From Gonium pectorale (taxonomy: Eukaryota; Chlorophyta; Chlorophyceae; Chlamydomonadales; Volvocaceae), in NCBI GenBank assembly GCA_001584585.1, contig LSYV01000023.1:566939-630938 (forward strand): 64,000 nucleotides of DNA, given 5' to 3'. The notes under the pieces are model-generated. The model made no database searches and was not told where the DNA came from. It was given only the letters and a program-made list of their open reading frames with translations. The translations under genes and the position numbers were made by a program. Below are positions 43,266 to 54,746 of the stretch, piece by piece; position 1 is the first letter of the stretch, and each line of letters starts with the position of its first letter.

Positions 43266-43816
43266 CGGGCCAGGCCGAAAGGCCTTCCCTTGGCACTTAA
43301 CTTGCTGACGCCGGTTGGCATCAGCTGCGCAGCCACTGGAACTCAAGGGCCCGCCAAAGAGCCCCACCCACACAACACAGCTCAAAACTATATGGAGTGG
43401 AGCCCTCCAGTGCCCCAAAGCTATAATCACGTCAGTGACCCGCGGTGCCCAGTCCTGAGTTCCCGCCGTGACTCGGGGCCACTGAACTTGTCCGCCGCCG
43501 CTTCGATTGAAGATTCATCGGCCACCGGCCCAGGGGGATCGCTGTGAGAGGCAGACCCAGCTGCATGCAGCGCACCGGCCCGGCAGCGCGACGCGCTGCA
43601 GCCAGATCGCGCCCATGCCCGCTCGGGTGACGGGGCGTGAGACCGGGCGCCTGCCCAAGCCCCCACGCACCAGCAATGCAAGGGGAGGTGGGCGGCTGCG
43701 CGCTGCCCTGAACATCAGCCGGAAGGCCACAGTTAGGCCCTCAGTGCTTCGTCTTAAGACCCCACCGTGCGCCAAGTACTCCAGCCGGTCGGGGCACAGC
43801 GGCCCTCCGGTTCGGC

Positions 43817-44897
43817 TCATGAGCTCCACACATTGTCCTCCCGTACGGCAGCGACGATTTCCCGCACAGTCCCGGGGCTTAGGTCCTTCACGCCCAGGCA
43901 GAGTGTGATGGGCCTGCAGGGTAGAGGCCCCGGCCGGAGGAGGAATTTGTTTGAGCTCATTCCGCACGGCTGGTGTCACTCTTGGGCAGCACCCGTGGCA
44001 GCATCCTTCCATGCCAGTGGGCGAGTCGCCCGCTGTCAGCGTGCTCGTGACGTGCAGCGGCGTGGTCCATGTCTGCTGCAGCCACAGCGACCACGGAACC
44101 CGGGGCCTTCCCGGGGAGAATGAGGCTTCCGCGCATCCCAAGGGCACGCTGCTGGTGATTACGTGTGTGACAAACAAGGCTGTTTGCGTCCTGTCTCCGC
44201 GCAAGCTGCACGAGGGCGCCTCCTCGTCCACCCAGGCACTACTGACACCGGATCCCCGTGCGCATCTTCGCCCCGCCTTGCAGCGGGGACACATATCAGC
44301 ACCACTTCTTCGCTCGCATTGGTATTGTGGGCGCAAGCAAGCAGCTCCTGAGGCGCCTTGCTCCCCCTTGCCCTGGAGCGCAGACCTCCCTTGGCGCAGA
44401 CGCGCGACGGACTCACTTTCGGTGCCCGTGCGCGCCGATGACCTCCACCAGCTGCCGGGCTGCCAGCTCCAGCACCGGGCTATCCCGCTTGCCTAGCGCC
44501 ACCGAGGTGCTCACGGTGCTTCGCCCGTCAAACGTGGTATCTTGTCTGCGGCACAGCGCGGAGTCGGATGGGCGGTTGGCACGAAGCCGGTTTACTGTGT
44601 AGGGTAGGTGGCAGGGACGGTGCAAAACGGACTTGCGGAGCCGAAGGTAGGTTGGGGAAGAGGGGTCAGTGCGCTTTCAGGGGTGGGCAGCAGGCGCTTG
44701 GGTAGGGGCGCATACCTTGCCGACACCACCGTGCCAACCGTGCCAATTTGCGTGATAATCAAGAGCAGATGATCGAGGTAAAGGTTCCAGACGAAGTCAG
44801 TCAGAACTCCGTTAATGAGGCGTGCGAAGATGCGATTGCGGACGGGGAAGCCTTGCTGCCTGCCGAGCGCCGAGTCCATCGATCGGGTACCGTCCAT
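43817..44897 (-). CDS. PSMG3: Proteasome assembly chaperone 3 homologue
   Basis: Acts with a partner chaperone in assembling the 20S proteasome alpha ring in the cytosol. Exons on the minus strand: 44897-44716, 44545-44417, 43913-43817, all in phase, giving 135 aa (family size about 120-130). Recognisable blocks: FPVRNRIFARLINGVLTDF and LLIITQIGTVGTVVSA in exon 1; TFDGRSTVSTSVALGKRD and LELAARQLVEVI in exon 2; LCLGVKDLSPGTVREIVAAV plus a C-terminal EDNVWSS in exon 3. These match the plant PSMG3-like order exactly, and each exon junction restores a codon that fits the family. A second in-frame ATG at 44879 would shorten the N-terminus by six residues. No membrane or targeting segment. Confidence 0.88.
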
Positions 44898-45736
44898 GGT
44901 TCGATAGTTCGTGCAGGTTCGATCACATTAGCGCCGTAAGAACAGTTTGGTTGGCAGGTGATGATTCAGCGTTGCAGGGGTACACAGCAGAGAGACACAG
45001 TTTCGAGTCGACCTGAGCGTTAACGCGAATTGATAGTCGGTAAATAGCCGAAAAACAATGCCAAATAACTGTGTGAGGATGCCCCCGTGAGACGCAGCGC
45101 CCGCCCCGAAACCGAACCGAACGTGCAGGCCAGGCCAGGGGTGGCGATGCAGCTGCAGTGATACGTTGCGTTCTGTGTGGATAACGGTGCACACTTATGT
45201 TCAGAGCTGCTGGTATTGCAAGGAGCCGTGCCTCACCAGTGGTGCTATGACGTGCTATCGGCCCATGAGTGCCGGACCGAATGGACGCGGATGGACAAGG
45301 GACTCAGCGAACGACTTAAAAGCAGTGACAGCAGAAACCCGGCACGAGTACGGCCACCCCAGCAGGTCCTAGTCGAACATCCAGGAGAGCAGCGACAAGG
45401 AGGCCGTCAGACTTCCCAGGCTTCACCCCTAAGGCGAGCGGAGACTAAGAGGCAAGGAGTACAGTTCGGCCCGTTCGCGCGCAGCCGACCGCGCGTGTTC
45501 CTTTGGTACCATGCAGCCGCACAGAGCCAAGCTGGGCGGTGCAAGGGCTCTGTGACCCAGACATCGGACTCCATCGCCGGTTCAATCCACAAAGCGCAGC
45601 CGCCAGCGTGTCCGTTTCCTCACCCTTGCGCCAGCAAGAGGCTTACGTCCCGAAGCTCCTCCCACTCCGTCCCACTCCACTCGGTATCCTTACAGGGGAG
45701 ACCCCTGGCCAGCGCAAAAGGCGGATGCCAAGGCCT
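44898..45736. other. Intergenic, PSMG3-like promoter side
   Basis: About 840 bp between the PSMG3-like start and the stop of the next minus-strand gene. Open frames here show no domain. A minus-strand TGTAA (plus TTACA 45690-45694) is a possible poly(A) signal of the 45737-48889 gene. Confidence 0.4.
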
Positions 45737-48700
45737 TCACACGTACTCGTCCTGCAGCCACGCAAACAATCCGCCTTCACCCCTAGTAGCATCCCTCGCA
45801 CTTCCAAGTAGCCCGTTGCCATCGGCGCCCCTCGCATCCATGTTGCCGCCGTTGCTGCTGCTGCTTCTGTCCAATCCTAGGCCTCCAGCTTCATGCCGGC
45901 CCCCGGTCGTACCGCTCACGCCCAGCCACGGCGCGTCAAACCACGTCCTTTCATACCCGGAGCCCTCGCCTCCAGCCCCCACGCCCTGCTCCCCCAGCAA
46001 GCGCATGATGGAGAGCCCGGGGTCGTCCGCTATGCTCCCCGTCCCTGACCCGACCCACGGGTCACCCAGCGCGCCTTCCTCCGCACCCAGCAGCGCAGCT
46101 GCGTCCAGCTGCTCCCCAAGCAAGTCCTCGAGGTTCGACAGCGTGGTACTGGCTCGGGCTGACCCGCGGGTCACCCGCCGGCCCTTGGCGTCAAGCTCGG
46201 GCTGGCCCAGCAGCGCCTCCGGGGTGTCGCCTCGGACGTTGAAAGTGCCTCCCAGTGTGCCTTGCGAGTACTGATCCTCGATGCTGGCGCCGCCGTTGGG
46301 GCTGCTAGCCGCCCGACCGCCGCCGCCGCTGTTGTTTCCATCGCCCGAGGCCTCGTCGTCTCCTGGCACGGGCCGGCCCAGGAGCTGGCTCGCCAGCAAC
46401 TGCAGCAGCGTTGCGTTGCTCCTCCAGGCCGCCAGCTCTGCGGCCTGCGCTAGGACGGCAGCGAAGGGTGTGCCCGCGGCCGTCGTGGCATTGACAATCG
46501 CACCCGGTGGCAGCGGCGGCGCCTCGGCGCTTCCCGCCTTGCCCGGTATGGCGCCGGGATCGTCCTCGGGCTTGGAGTTGGTCCAGACCTCCACCGGCGC
46601 ATCTAGCGGGTCTACAGGCGAGCTGATTGGCGGTCGTTCAGGAGGGGGCTTGCCACTCGGTTGGGAGCTGGCGGTGCCGCGGTCCCACGTCTCCGGACGA
46701 TCCACAACACTCCCTCCAGCTGCACCTGTGCCGCCTGCGGCCTCATTGCCTCTGCCTTCGCTGATGCCTGGTGCTGTGCCACTTCCGCCCCGGCCGGGAG
46801 CACTGCCGCTGCCGCCGCTACCCCACATCCCTACGCCGCCATGGCCGCTGCCCCTGCTGCTGCCTCCGCCGTTGCCTTCACCTCCACCTCCGCCGCTAAC
46901 CCCGCTGCCGCTGTCGTTGTCCGAGCTTGGAGCCCTGCCTGCGGTGCCTCCCCCGTCCACGCTGTCGCTTGCGCTGTCGTCGCCTGATGTAGCGGCTGGC
47001 CCGCCAGGTCGCCTGACGGGACCCCGGACGAGCGTGCCGGCGACCCGGCTGAGCTCGAAGCTCAGGAACTGGAGGAGGTACGCATACCACCTATGGGCCG
47101 GGTAGGCGGTCAGCGATTGACGCGTCTTACGGGGCACATACAGCCCCGACAATGGCGATCTTGGTCCTCGTCACGGTAATATGCCGTGGCGAAAGGTGCT
47201 GACGGACGCGATGGCAATGGTCCGTACCGCAGACAGACCAGGGGTCAAGGTGATTCCCTTCAGGGCCGTCCCGAACGGCACTCACTCTGGTACGCTGTAT
47301 ACCGTGGCTGTATACCGAGCCAGCCGCATTCCCCCGATACCGCCAACGTTTGCCAGCGTGCACATGGCGCAGGCCATGAGCCGCACCTGATAAGGCCGAA
47401 GTCCTGTAGGATGCGGCGAGCGTTGAGGTTGAAGCCCAACCACACGCGGCTGACGTTTAGCGCCACCCCCGCCTGGTAGATGCCGGGTGCGGGCCCGATG
47501 TAGCCCCCGGCGCGGGGCCCCAGCGGCACCTGCTTGCGAAACAGGATACCGCGGATGCTGCGCCGAGAGTCGAAAGCCGGGGAGGGGAGCGACAAGAGAT
47601 GTTACGGCGACCAGGGAGGAGAATCGGTTGGACAGGGCACGAGCTGCCCAAGGCTCACCAGAGCAGGCTGAAACTGCTTCGAGGTGGGAGTGACCACCGT
47701 TGACCCAGCAGTGCGATGGTTCCATGGAGCCACATCCTGAGCTACAAGCAGCGCACTCATGAGCGGTGCGCGTCCGGAGCGGTACGGCGTCGGCTACGAC
47801 CAACTGTGAGCCATCGGCGTTCTCGCGGCAGGCGCCAGGGCCCTCTCTGCATGTATACACGCCCCACCGCCCCGCGCCCCCTCGACGTCACGGCCGCCAC
47901 ACGCATTTCCACCATCACCGCCGCGTGTCGAGTCTCGTTTTTCGCCTTCTCCATGGCCCCCATCGCCCACCCAGCCCATCCCGGCGCCGGGCCCCACAGC
48001 CGCACCTGCAGCCCGCCAGGTACGGCAGGTTGCACTGCAGCGCGCTGGCCGTCAGGCGCACCGACGGCTGCGTGCAAGTCACGCTCCCGTCCTGCGGGCT
48101 CACGGAACAGTTGCCGCCCAGCACCCCGAAGCTGTAGATTGGCCCGATGCAGCCGGCCGGCACCAGGTTGTCGCCCGGTGTGGTGGTGGGCGGGCTGACC
48201 GCCAGCGCCGCGAGGCGGTCCAGCAGGTCGTAGCCGACCGGGGTGACCACCACTCGCTCGAGGCGGGCACGCGGCCCCGGCGGCAGGAGCTCGATGGGGC
48301 GGGCGAGCTGATTGGGCAGCGCCTGGCTGACGTAGCCGTAGAAGGCCGTGCCGAACAGCCTGGGGCAGCGGGGGACGCGGCGGGCGGTGGGCGGGATGGC
48401 GGGGTGGGATGGAGGAGGAGCAGGAGGAGGTTGGGGCCAAGGGGCTATTCGGAGCCAAGCGGGTTAGCAGGAACCGGATCCCGCAGACGCGCGGGTTTCA
48501 CGAGGCGGCGTCATGCTGTTCCCCATCTACGGCTCGACTCGGCGTTGTCGCGCCTGGCCCGGCGCACTCCTTTCCCAGGGCGCCCACCTGTTGAAGATGG
48601 CTCGCACGATGAGGTCATCCACGAGGCCCGGGGTGGTGGCCGACAGGCCATCGAAGCCAAACGGAAAGCCACCAAAGGTGAAGGGGCTGCGCGCGCTGCG

Positions 48701-48889
48701 GAACAGGGGCCCCGCGCCGCCCCTGCCTACCGGCCCCGCACCACCCGCGTCAAAGGCAGCGGTGCTGCTAGTGCTGCTAGGGCCGCCACTCGCCGCGCCT
48801 GCGAGCTGGAGGAGCCCCCGGCGTTGAGAGGCAGCTTGGTCGGCCGCTGCATATGCAAGCATCACGAGCGCGAGTGAAGCCAGACGCAT
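45737..48889 (-). CDS. Secreted, Cys-containing protein with Gly/Ser-rich C-terminus, function unknown
   Basis: Not recognised. Four exons on the minus strand, 48889-48588, 48359-48006, 47557-47387 and 47090-45737, each joined at phase 2 with good splice sites, giving 726 aa. The N-terminus MRLASLALVMLAYAAADQA looks like a cleavable signal peptide. Residues up to about 275 form a compact region: LFGTAFYGYVSQALPN, TPVGYDLLDRLAAL, AGCIGPIYSFGVLGGNCSV, several more Cys, and VSRVWLGFNLNARRILQDF then WYAYLLQFLSFELSRVAG. From about residue 290 it becomes Gly/Ser/Thr/Pro-rich with acidic patches, likely disordered. The layout suggests an extracellular or secretory-pathway protein. All three introns share phase 2, so exons could be skipped without frameshift. 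No enzyme motif is visible. Confidence 0.7.
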
Positions 48890-49113
48890 GCTGGTGCATG
48901 CCTGTATGGAGGGTCGACTCGGGGGCTTAAGTGCACCGCGGATACCACGGATCCAGCTGCCGCTGTACAGGACTACGACCTGCCCGCACAGCGTGAAGCA
49001 CCGGGTGCGTTATCTGTGGAGACTGCCTCGTGTCGGGTTGTCCGCACTCTGTACGGAGGGGCGGGGTAACAAGTCGTCGCCTCGCGCTGAGCGCACCAGA
49101 ATATTCACGCGCC
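48890..49113. promoter_or_regulatory. Compact divergent promoter, secreted orphan / MsrA
   Basis: Only 224 bp separate the two start codons, so the two 5' UTRs and promoters must overlap or be very short. No TATA box is obvious. Confidence 0.5.
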
Positions 49114-51090
49114 ATGGCGCTAACACGTGCGGCGTCTCAGCTCGCCACAACCTCCACAACCAAGACAGTGGTCAGGCTCGTCTCTGCGAGGGCTCAGCCA
49201 GAGCAGCGGACGCTCAACGGCCGCACCAGCGCGCACTCGTCTTACAAGTCTTTTGCGAGCAAGTCGTTCGGCTCCGCGACGAGCGGCCGTTTCCAGGTCG
49301 CGACCTACAGCAACATGCCGAACGTGTCCGCAAATGCTGCTGTGGAGGTCGCCACGTTCGCACTTGGCTGATTCTGGCACCCGGAAGGTGAGTGGGGGAT
49401 CTGAGGAGCAAAGCGAAGCCGTCGGAAGGCATGCGACCAGCGCGACTCCACAGTCAAGGGCGTTACCATCACACTGAGTTTGTACATGTTAGTACCCGTC
49501 GCCCTAGAGGCTGGGCAGGGCTGGGGGTGTAGTAGCGTCCAGCCCGGTGTGAACTGGCAGCCTCGGATGGGAGGAAGGCAAGATGGCTTTGCTCCCTTGC
49601 CTATGGCGGGCTGATGGCTCGAGCCGTGGCTGCGTCTGCTGGGGACGCAGAGGACATGCTCAGGTTGCCCTGCAATACATAGCAGCACGTGCCTGTGCCC
49701 CACCCTGCGAAATCCCCCCTCGCACCCCCTGCAGCTTCGTTCGCGAAGCTTCCAGGTGTCGTGAAGACTCGCGTGGGCTACACGGGCGGTACCAACCCCA
49801 ACCCCACGTACGAGTCGGTCTGTGCGGGTGACGGCCACACGGAGGCGCTCCGGGTGTGGTTTGACCCCTCCGTCATCAGCTACGCTGACCTCCTCAAGGT
49901 GAGAGGAGGCCTGGTCCCTTTCCCAGCGTGCACTTCATGGCTGCCAGGGTTACCGGGTACAACGGCCGGTCGCCATTGGGCGCCGCCGATGGTGCGCTGC
50001 TAACAATGTCCCCGGCTGGGAGACCGACCCCCTGGGGCTGCTGGGGAGCCGGCATGTTGCCTGGTGCATGACGATGGGCAGAGGCTTGAAAGGTTGTCTC
50101 GTCGTATCCGTTCTCCCTAAGGCAGCTCTGGGCTATCGGGTCCGCTGCGCCTGTTGAGCGTCCACCCACCCGCACCACGCCCCCGTCCGCAGATGTTCTT
50201 CCGGGACCACGACCCCACCCAGCGGTCCAAGTGCCAGTACAAGAGCGCCATCTGGTGGCACAGCGAGGAGCAGCGGCAGGTGGGGCGGGGCTGGGCGGGT
50301 CATTGGCTGATGTGTTGTCCAGTATGGCAAACAGGAGCACAGCTTGAGACCGTGTAGCACCCGTCGGGTGGCACCGTGCCTAGTGCGCTGTGGTCGGCGG
50401 CGAACGGTGGTTGACCGGCGCCTCCGTACACCCAACGCAGGTGGTGGCGGAGGAGGTGGCCCGGCTGGAGGCCAAGTTCCGCGTGCGGCTGGCCACCACC
50501 GTGGAGCCGGCGGGCGACTGGTACGACGCGGAGGAGTACCACCAGAAGTGTGAGTTTCCCAGGCTTCCCGTGGAAGGGCCGGTAGGGCGCCGGGGTTGAG
50601 GGTGGAAACATGGTTGACATGGCACCCTAGTGTAGGGAGCTCGGGCTGCGACCTGCGGAGTGTGGTGTGATGCGTGGCCAGTCTGGTCGCTACGTCAGGG
50701 CATCCGGCTGGGGGAGGGGGTTGCAGGGAAAGGAGAATGAACAACGAACGAGCTGGGCGCCAGCAGCGTAAGTCCAGTCCCCGGGGGGAGGGGGGGCAAC
50801 TGAGTATACCTTGCACAGGCTTTGGGCACCAATGATGCAGGGCTCCTCCCGTTGTCTGCGCCCTTTCTCGCCTCTCCTATTGTAACCTCAGGCCTTGGGC
50901 ATCAGTGGTAGCTGTGTTGGCATGCTGCGTTGCGCCATCACCGAGCGCTAGCGAGCGCCTTGGGCTGAGTTTAGGCGCAGCTCCTGAGCTTCTTTGTAAC
51001 CGTTTCTTCCACCCCGCTCCGCAACCATGCTGCCTCTTCCTTGCAGATATTGAGAAGTCCATGTCGAGACGGGGTGCCTGGGCATGGTAA
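49114..51090 (+). CDS. MsrA: Selenoprotein peptide-methionine (S)-S-oxide reductase
   Basis: Repairs oxidised methionine by reducing the S-sulfoxide. Exons: 49114-49387, 49735-49898, 50193-50279, 50441-50549, 51047-51090, all in phase if the TGA at 49369-49371 is read through, giving 225 aa with selenocysteine at residue 86. That TGA sits exactly where MsrA has its catalytic Cys: ATFALG-U-FWHPE. Sequence after it is unmistakably Msr[53 protein letters not shown] and AEEYHQKYIEK. The first 70 residues are Ser/Thr/Ala/Arg-rich and suggest plastid or mitochondrial import. Chlamydomonas is known to have a Sec-containing MsrA. There is no C-terminal resolving Cys (tail SRRGAWAW); the remaining Cys are in ESVCAGD and SKCQYKS. 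A gene caller ignoring Sec would truncate this at 85 aa. Confidence 0.95.
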
Positions 51091-51332
51091 CCGACAGCAG
51101 CGAGGGCGAGGACAGCGTAGGCGGCCATGATTAAGGCTTTGTTCGGGCCGGAGCTCCTGTCACTGCCTCCTGGCTGCTCGGCCGCCACCTACTGCGGTCG
51201 AACTGTTATGACCCGTAACGTCATGTCTTTGAAAGCGTGGGACGGCATTTGTGTTCTGCATGGCATCCGGCCGGCTGTTGTGGCTGCAGCTCAGGGCGCT
51301 GCGGCGGCCGTTTGGCTGGACGGGGAGTGGCG

Positions 51333-51390
51333 CAATGACGCGACCAGCCCCGCATGGGCGCTGCAACGCGCCCAGGGCTGGCGCCGACCG
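51333..51390 (+). promoter_or_regulatory. Candidate SECIS-like hairpin in the MsrA 3' UTR
   Basis: Lies between the MsrA stop and its TGTAA. A 5' ATGA (51335-51338) and a 3' GA (51386-51387) flank a stem: GCG-A-CCAGCCC pairs with GGGCTGGCGC. An internal CGCA bulge and a 7 bp upper stem (TGGGCGC/GCGCCCA) follow, with an apical loop TGCAAC containing AA. Quartet-like ends and an apical AA are SECIS hallmarks. The 26 nt between ATGA and AA is longer than usual, so this is a candidate only. Confidence 0.4.
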
Positions 51391-51477
51391 GGTTAACGAG
51401 GGCCCACGCCTCCCCAAGGGAGCCAAGGGAGTCATGCTGTACCATGCCGTACACGAGGCATCATCGTTTATTGATTT

Positions 51478-51482
51478 TGTAA
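51478..51482 (+). terminator. TGTAA poly(A) signal of MsrA
   Basis: TGTAA 388 bp after the MsrA stop, in the coding orientation; it would give a 3' UTR that includes the candidate SECIS hairpin. Confidence 0.5.
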
Positions 51483-52321
51483 CGCGTAGCTTGCTGCCTG
51501 GTCCCGTCTCCCGTGCGCGTGCTTGGTATGCACTGCGCCTGCTGCCGAAAAGGAAGCGAGGAGGCGCGATTCCTCTTTCAGCAACGGACGGCCACGTTCG
51601 CACCCTGCCTCTGCTGACAAGTGGCTGGACCAGATACAGATAGGCCTTGGCGTGGAAAGCGCATGTTGATCTTCACAAATTAAGTCTCCGCTCTCCTCTC
51701 CGTCAGGGGAGGATCATCACAGCCTTGGGCTGCAACGAATCCCTGCACGCCGCCTGCCACGACTGCTCCGTCCAGACGCCCCGCATGTTCGGACGCGGGC
51801 CCAGGCACTAAACATACATACCCTGACCACAACCCCAGGCCCCGCCCTCGGCTGCCACGCTCATGCCGTCAAAAATGTGGGCTGCCGGCAGGGCCATACA
51901 AAATGGGGCAAATTTAACACTCAAACACACGACGCTATGCGGGCATAGGCAGCCCGTGCGACGGCCATACCTCGTGCTGTAAAGCCAGGTCGTGCTGGCT
52001 GCGTCCCAGATCACAGCCCGGGCACTCTCTCACCAGGCCGCTGTGGCGCTCTCAGTCGCAACTATAAGGTGGCGGGCTGGGAAGGGCACGGGCGCTCGTG
52101 CGCCGTACGTTGTTTCGCAGCGACTGCGCAATGCGCGCGCCCCGGACATGTCAACGTGCACATCCATCCCACCCGCCACGTGCCTCGAGCACATGCTGCA
52201 AACCACGCATCCGTCCGTGCGTCCCTCGGTTCGCGGAAACACCGTCGACGCTCGCCGGACGCTCGCCGTCAGGGCCCCATGCTCATCGAGATGTCGAACC
52301 CACTCGGAGTGAGCCGGCGTT
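51483..52321. other. Convergent intergenic region
   Basis: About 840 bp between the MsrA 3' end and the stop of the plastid protein gene. No gene recognised. Confidence 0.4.
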
Positions 52322-53741
52322 TCACTCGCTGGCCACAGCGGGGGCCTCCGCAACCACCTCAGGGGCGGGCACGGCCACCGCAACCGGCTTGGGCTTAGGC
52401 GGGGCCAGCTCCTCCGCGAACTTGGCGGCATACACGGAGAGCGGCTGGTAGGAGGCCACATCCACGGCGGCCTCTGCGTGTTTATCAGCAGATGGGGAAC
52501 CGACAGCGGTTAGCGATTTGGCTTCTCGGCGCCTTGCAGTACGGGCTACGTGGCCCCCTGCGGGGTGCGGCCTGGGACGTCAGGAAACCGAAGCGGCTAC
52601 GGCACGCGGGTTGGTTTCGTCAACGCCCAGCGCAACTGCCCGCGGCCGGTGCCTGGCAGTGGGCATCCCGCGTTTGGGTGGCCAGGCGGATGTGAACGGC
52701 GGGCTAGTGCTGTGATCACCACTGCAGGGCCGTGCTGCCCGGAGTCCCCGCCGCTGCAGGACCCGACAAAGCTCGCAGCCTATATACCGGCCGACAGCGT
52801 CCGCCGCACCCTGCTGCTTGCATGCAAGCCCGCCATCCGGCCCAGGCCGGCGCCATTGCCCGCCCCCCCCTGCCCACGGCCCTTGCCCCGCACCCACCCG
52901 GCGCGCTGCCGCCCGTGCCAATGAGGGCAGTGAGCCCCAAGCCAATTGCGCCCAGGGCAAGGCCGGCACCGCCCACGGCAATGCCGTTGTTGAACTCGTC
53001 CTGCTTGACGGTGTCGGCCGAGCTGCCCGCCTCAAAGGGCTTAATCTGTGGGGATTAAGTTGGTCGGAACGGCCGGGGGTGCATTAAGGCTGGAGTTGAT
53101 TCGCGGGACGAGAAGAGAGATGAGGTGCGAGAGGGGAGCTGAGGGGACGGGCGCAACTGCCCAGCTCGCGGTGGGGCAACCCTGGGAGGGGGCTACTCAG
53201 TCCCCCTGCCCGGACAACGCCTCGCCCCAGGCCCCCCCCTTGTGGGTGATTAGTCCCAAAGCAGCAAGGCTCTCAAAACAGGACGCGGCGCAGTCTGGAA
53301 ATGTGGTCGTCCGCTTGCTGCTTGCAGCAACATCGCCCGTCTACAACCCCGCAATCAGTGAGTCGAGCGCCCAAACTGAAGTGCAAATAGCCGTATTGAT
53401 GAAGGCTAATTGCCAGAGCAGCCAGGACCCGTGAGCGTAGACTTGCTTACATCATGTGCCAACAGCAGCCACTCACCACGGAGGGGTACATGTTCGACTG
53501 ACCGGCAGTATCCTTCTCCACGAAGCCCTCAGCCTGCGAGAACAGCGACCGGGAGCTTGATCACTTGCTGGCCACTTATCTTGGGCGGAGCACCCTCACT
53601 AACCGAGTTGCGGCTGTTGTCAAGGGTGAAGCGGGGCTCTTGAGCGAAGACGACAACGCGGGGAGCGCGAGCAACGCCCGCGACGCGCGATGGCGCCAGG
53701 CCGCTGGGGCGCGAAGCAACGCGGTGCATCGAAAGGGCCAT
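52322..53741 (-). CDS. Plastid-targeted single-pass membrane protein with Pro-rich C-terminus
   Basis: Four exons on the minus strand, 53741-53604, 53533-53477, 53045-52898 and 52473-52322, all in phase, giving 164 aa. The N-terminus MALSMHRVASRPSGLAPSRV and following Arg/Val/Ala residues form a typical algal chloroplast transit peptide, probably cut near VVVFA. The mature part begins QEPRFTLDNSRNS, then an acidic/polar block (AEGFVEKDTAGQSNMYPSV). One glycine-rich membrane helix follows (GIAVGGAGLALGAIGLGLTA). The tail is SYQPLSVYAAKFAEELAPPK then alternating Pro/Val/Ala. The first intron is only 70 bp. The architecture recalls green-lineage thylakoid proteins such as MPH1 (one helix, Pro-rich tail), but I cannot confirm that by eye. 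No cofactor-binding motif is visible. Confidence 0.8.
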
Positions 53742-54746
53742 TTTGAGATGTGGGTGCTTTACGCTCTTGAAGAGCTAAGAGTACTTGCGCAGCGCCGACC
53801 GCTCGTTACATTGTCACAACGGCACGTACGAGTCGCCCCAACGCCTTAGTTGGCTCGGCGTACCTGCTCTTTATCCAAACCCCATATGAAATGCGTACAA
53901 TGGCGAAACAATTGAACACCAAGGAGACCGTGCCGATAGCTTGCTACTGCAGGGAGTCCAAAACCCAGGCCACGGCTACACGTGCCATCAATCATTTAAT
54001 GGCCCACTGCAGAAGAGAATGCCGGTTCCCATATGCTGTCAGCTCAAGCTTGAAGAGCGGTCAGTAACGTCCTGTCCCCAGTCTTACAGCAGCCGTTCAA
54101 ACCACACTGATATCGCTAATAAGCCGTACACGGCTTGCAAATCGTTCTCAAACTCACAGGCTCTGACGGGTGTCGTTCCGGGTACCCCAAATCGCCATCT
54201 CTGTCCGGGTGTGGGGACTGACCCAAGGGTCGCCCAGTGCAATAGGACGCGCTATTTTACCTCAGAGAATCGTTCGACGTTCGTCGTAGCGCGGTCAACC
54301 ATGGTGCGACATTCCAATGGACAACTCGAGTCGCACAGTTGCACACGTTTCACGTCACCCATGTCACAACCGTGTTAGGAGTTAAATAGGTTGACGTATC
54401 GTCCGTGTTACTCGTGCCCAGACTACGTCCGTCGTCCCTGCGTTCCTGACCCACCAAAGGCAGCCCGCCTCGGCTGGCCATTGTTGCGCAAGTGGCCTCC
54501 CCCGCGTTCCCAGGGTTGCCACGGGCTAACCAGGCTGGACTCTTGTCTAGCAGCACGACTTGTACCCATACGCGGAGGATACTGTCCCTTTGCACCCAGA
54601 CACGCTCTCCGTAGGGCCTGGTAGGACGGAGCCCAGAAAGCAACCCAGAACGGTGCGGACACATAGAAGTCGCAACGGGGGACGCAAGGCAAACCTAGGG
54701 GGCCAGAAGACACTCAGTTCGTACTGCTTGACGCTGTCATCGCACT
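53742..54746. other. Intergenic, plastid protein promoter and TPR gene 3' flank
   Basis: About 1 kb without coding signature. A minus-strand TGTAA (plus TTACA 54084-54088), 660 bp past the TPR gene stop, is a candidate poly(A) signal. Confidence 0.45.

Larger units (their letters stand above)
42563..43816. other. Convergent 3' flanks of ARID and PSMG3-like genes
   Basis: No gene recognised in about 1.25 kb. Both neighbours end into it, and their candidate poly(A) signals meet at 43246-43265. Confidence 0.5.

Noticed and set aside
45177..46274. Long plus-strand ORF (365 codons) as a gene
   Set aside because: It is mostly antisense to the last exon of the secreted orphan, is driven by GC-rich codon structure, and has no domain or splice context.
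49030..49371. A short 85-113 residue gene ending at the TGA at 49369
   Set aside because: The TGA is the selenocysteine codon of MsrA; downstream exons continue the family in frame.
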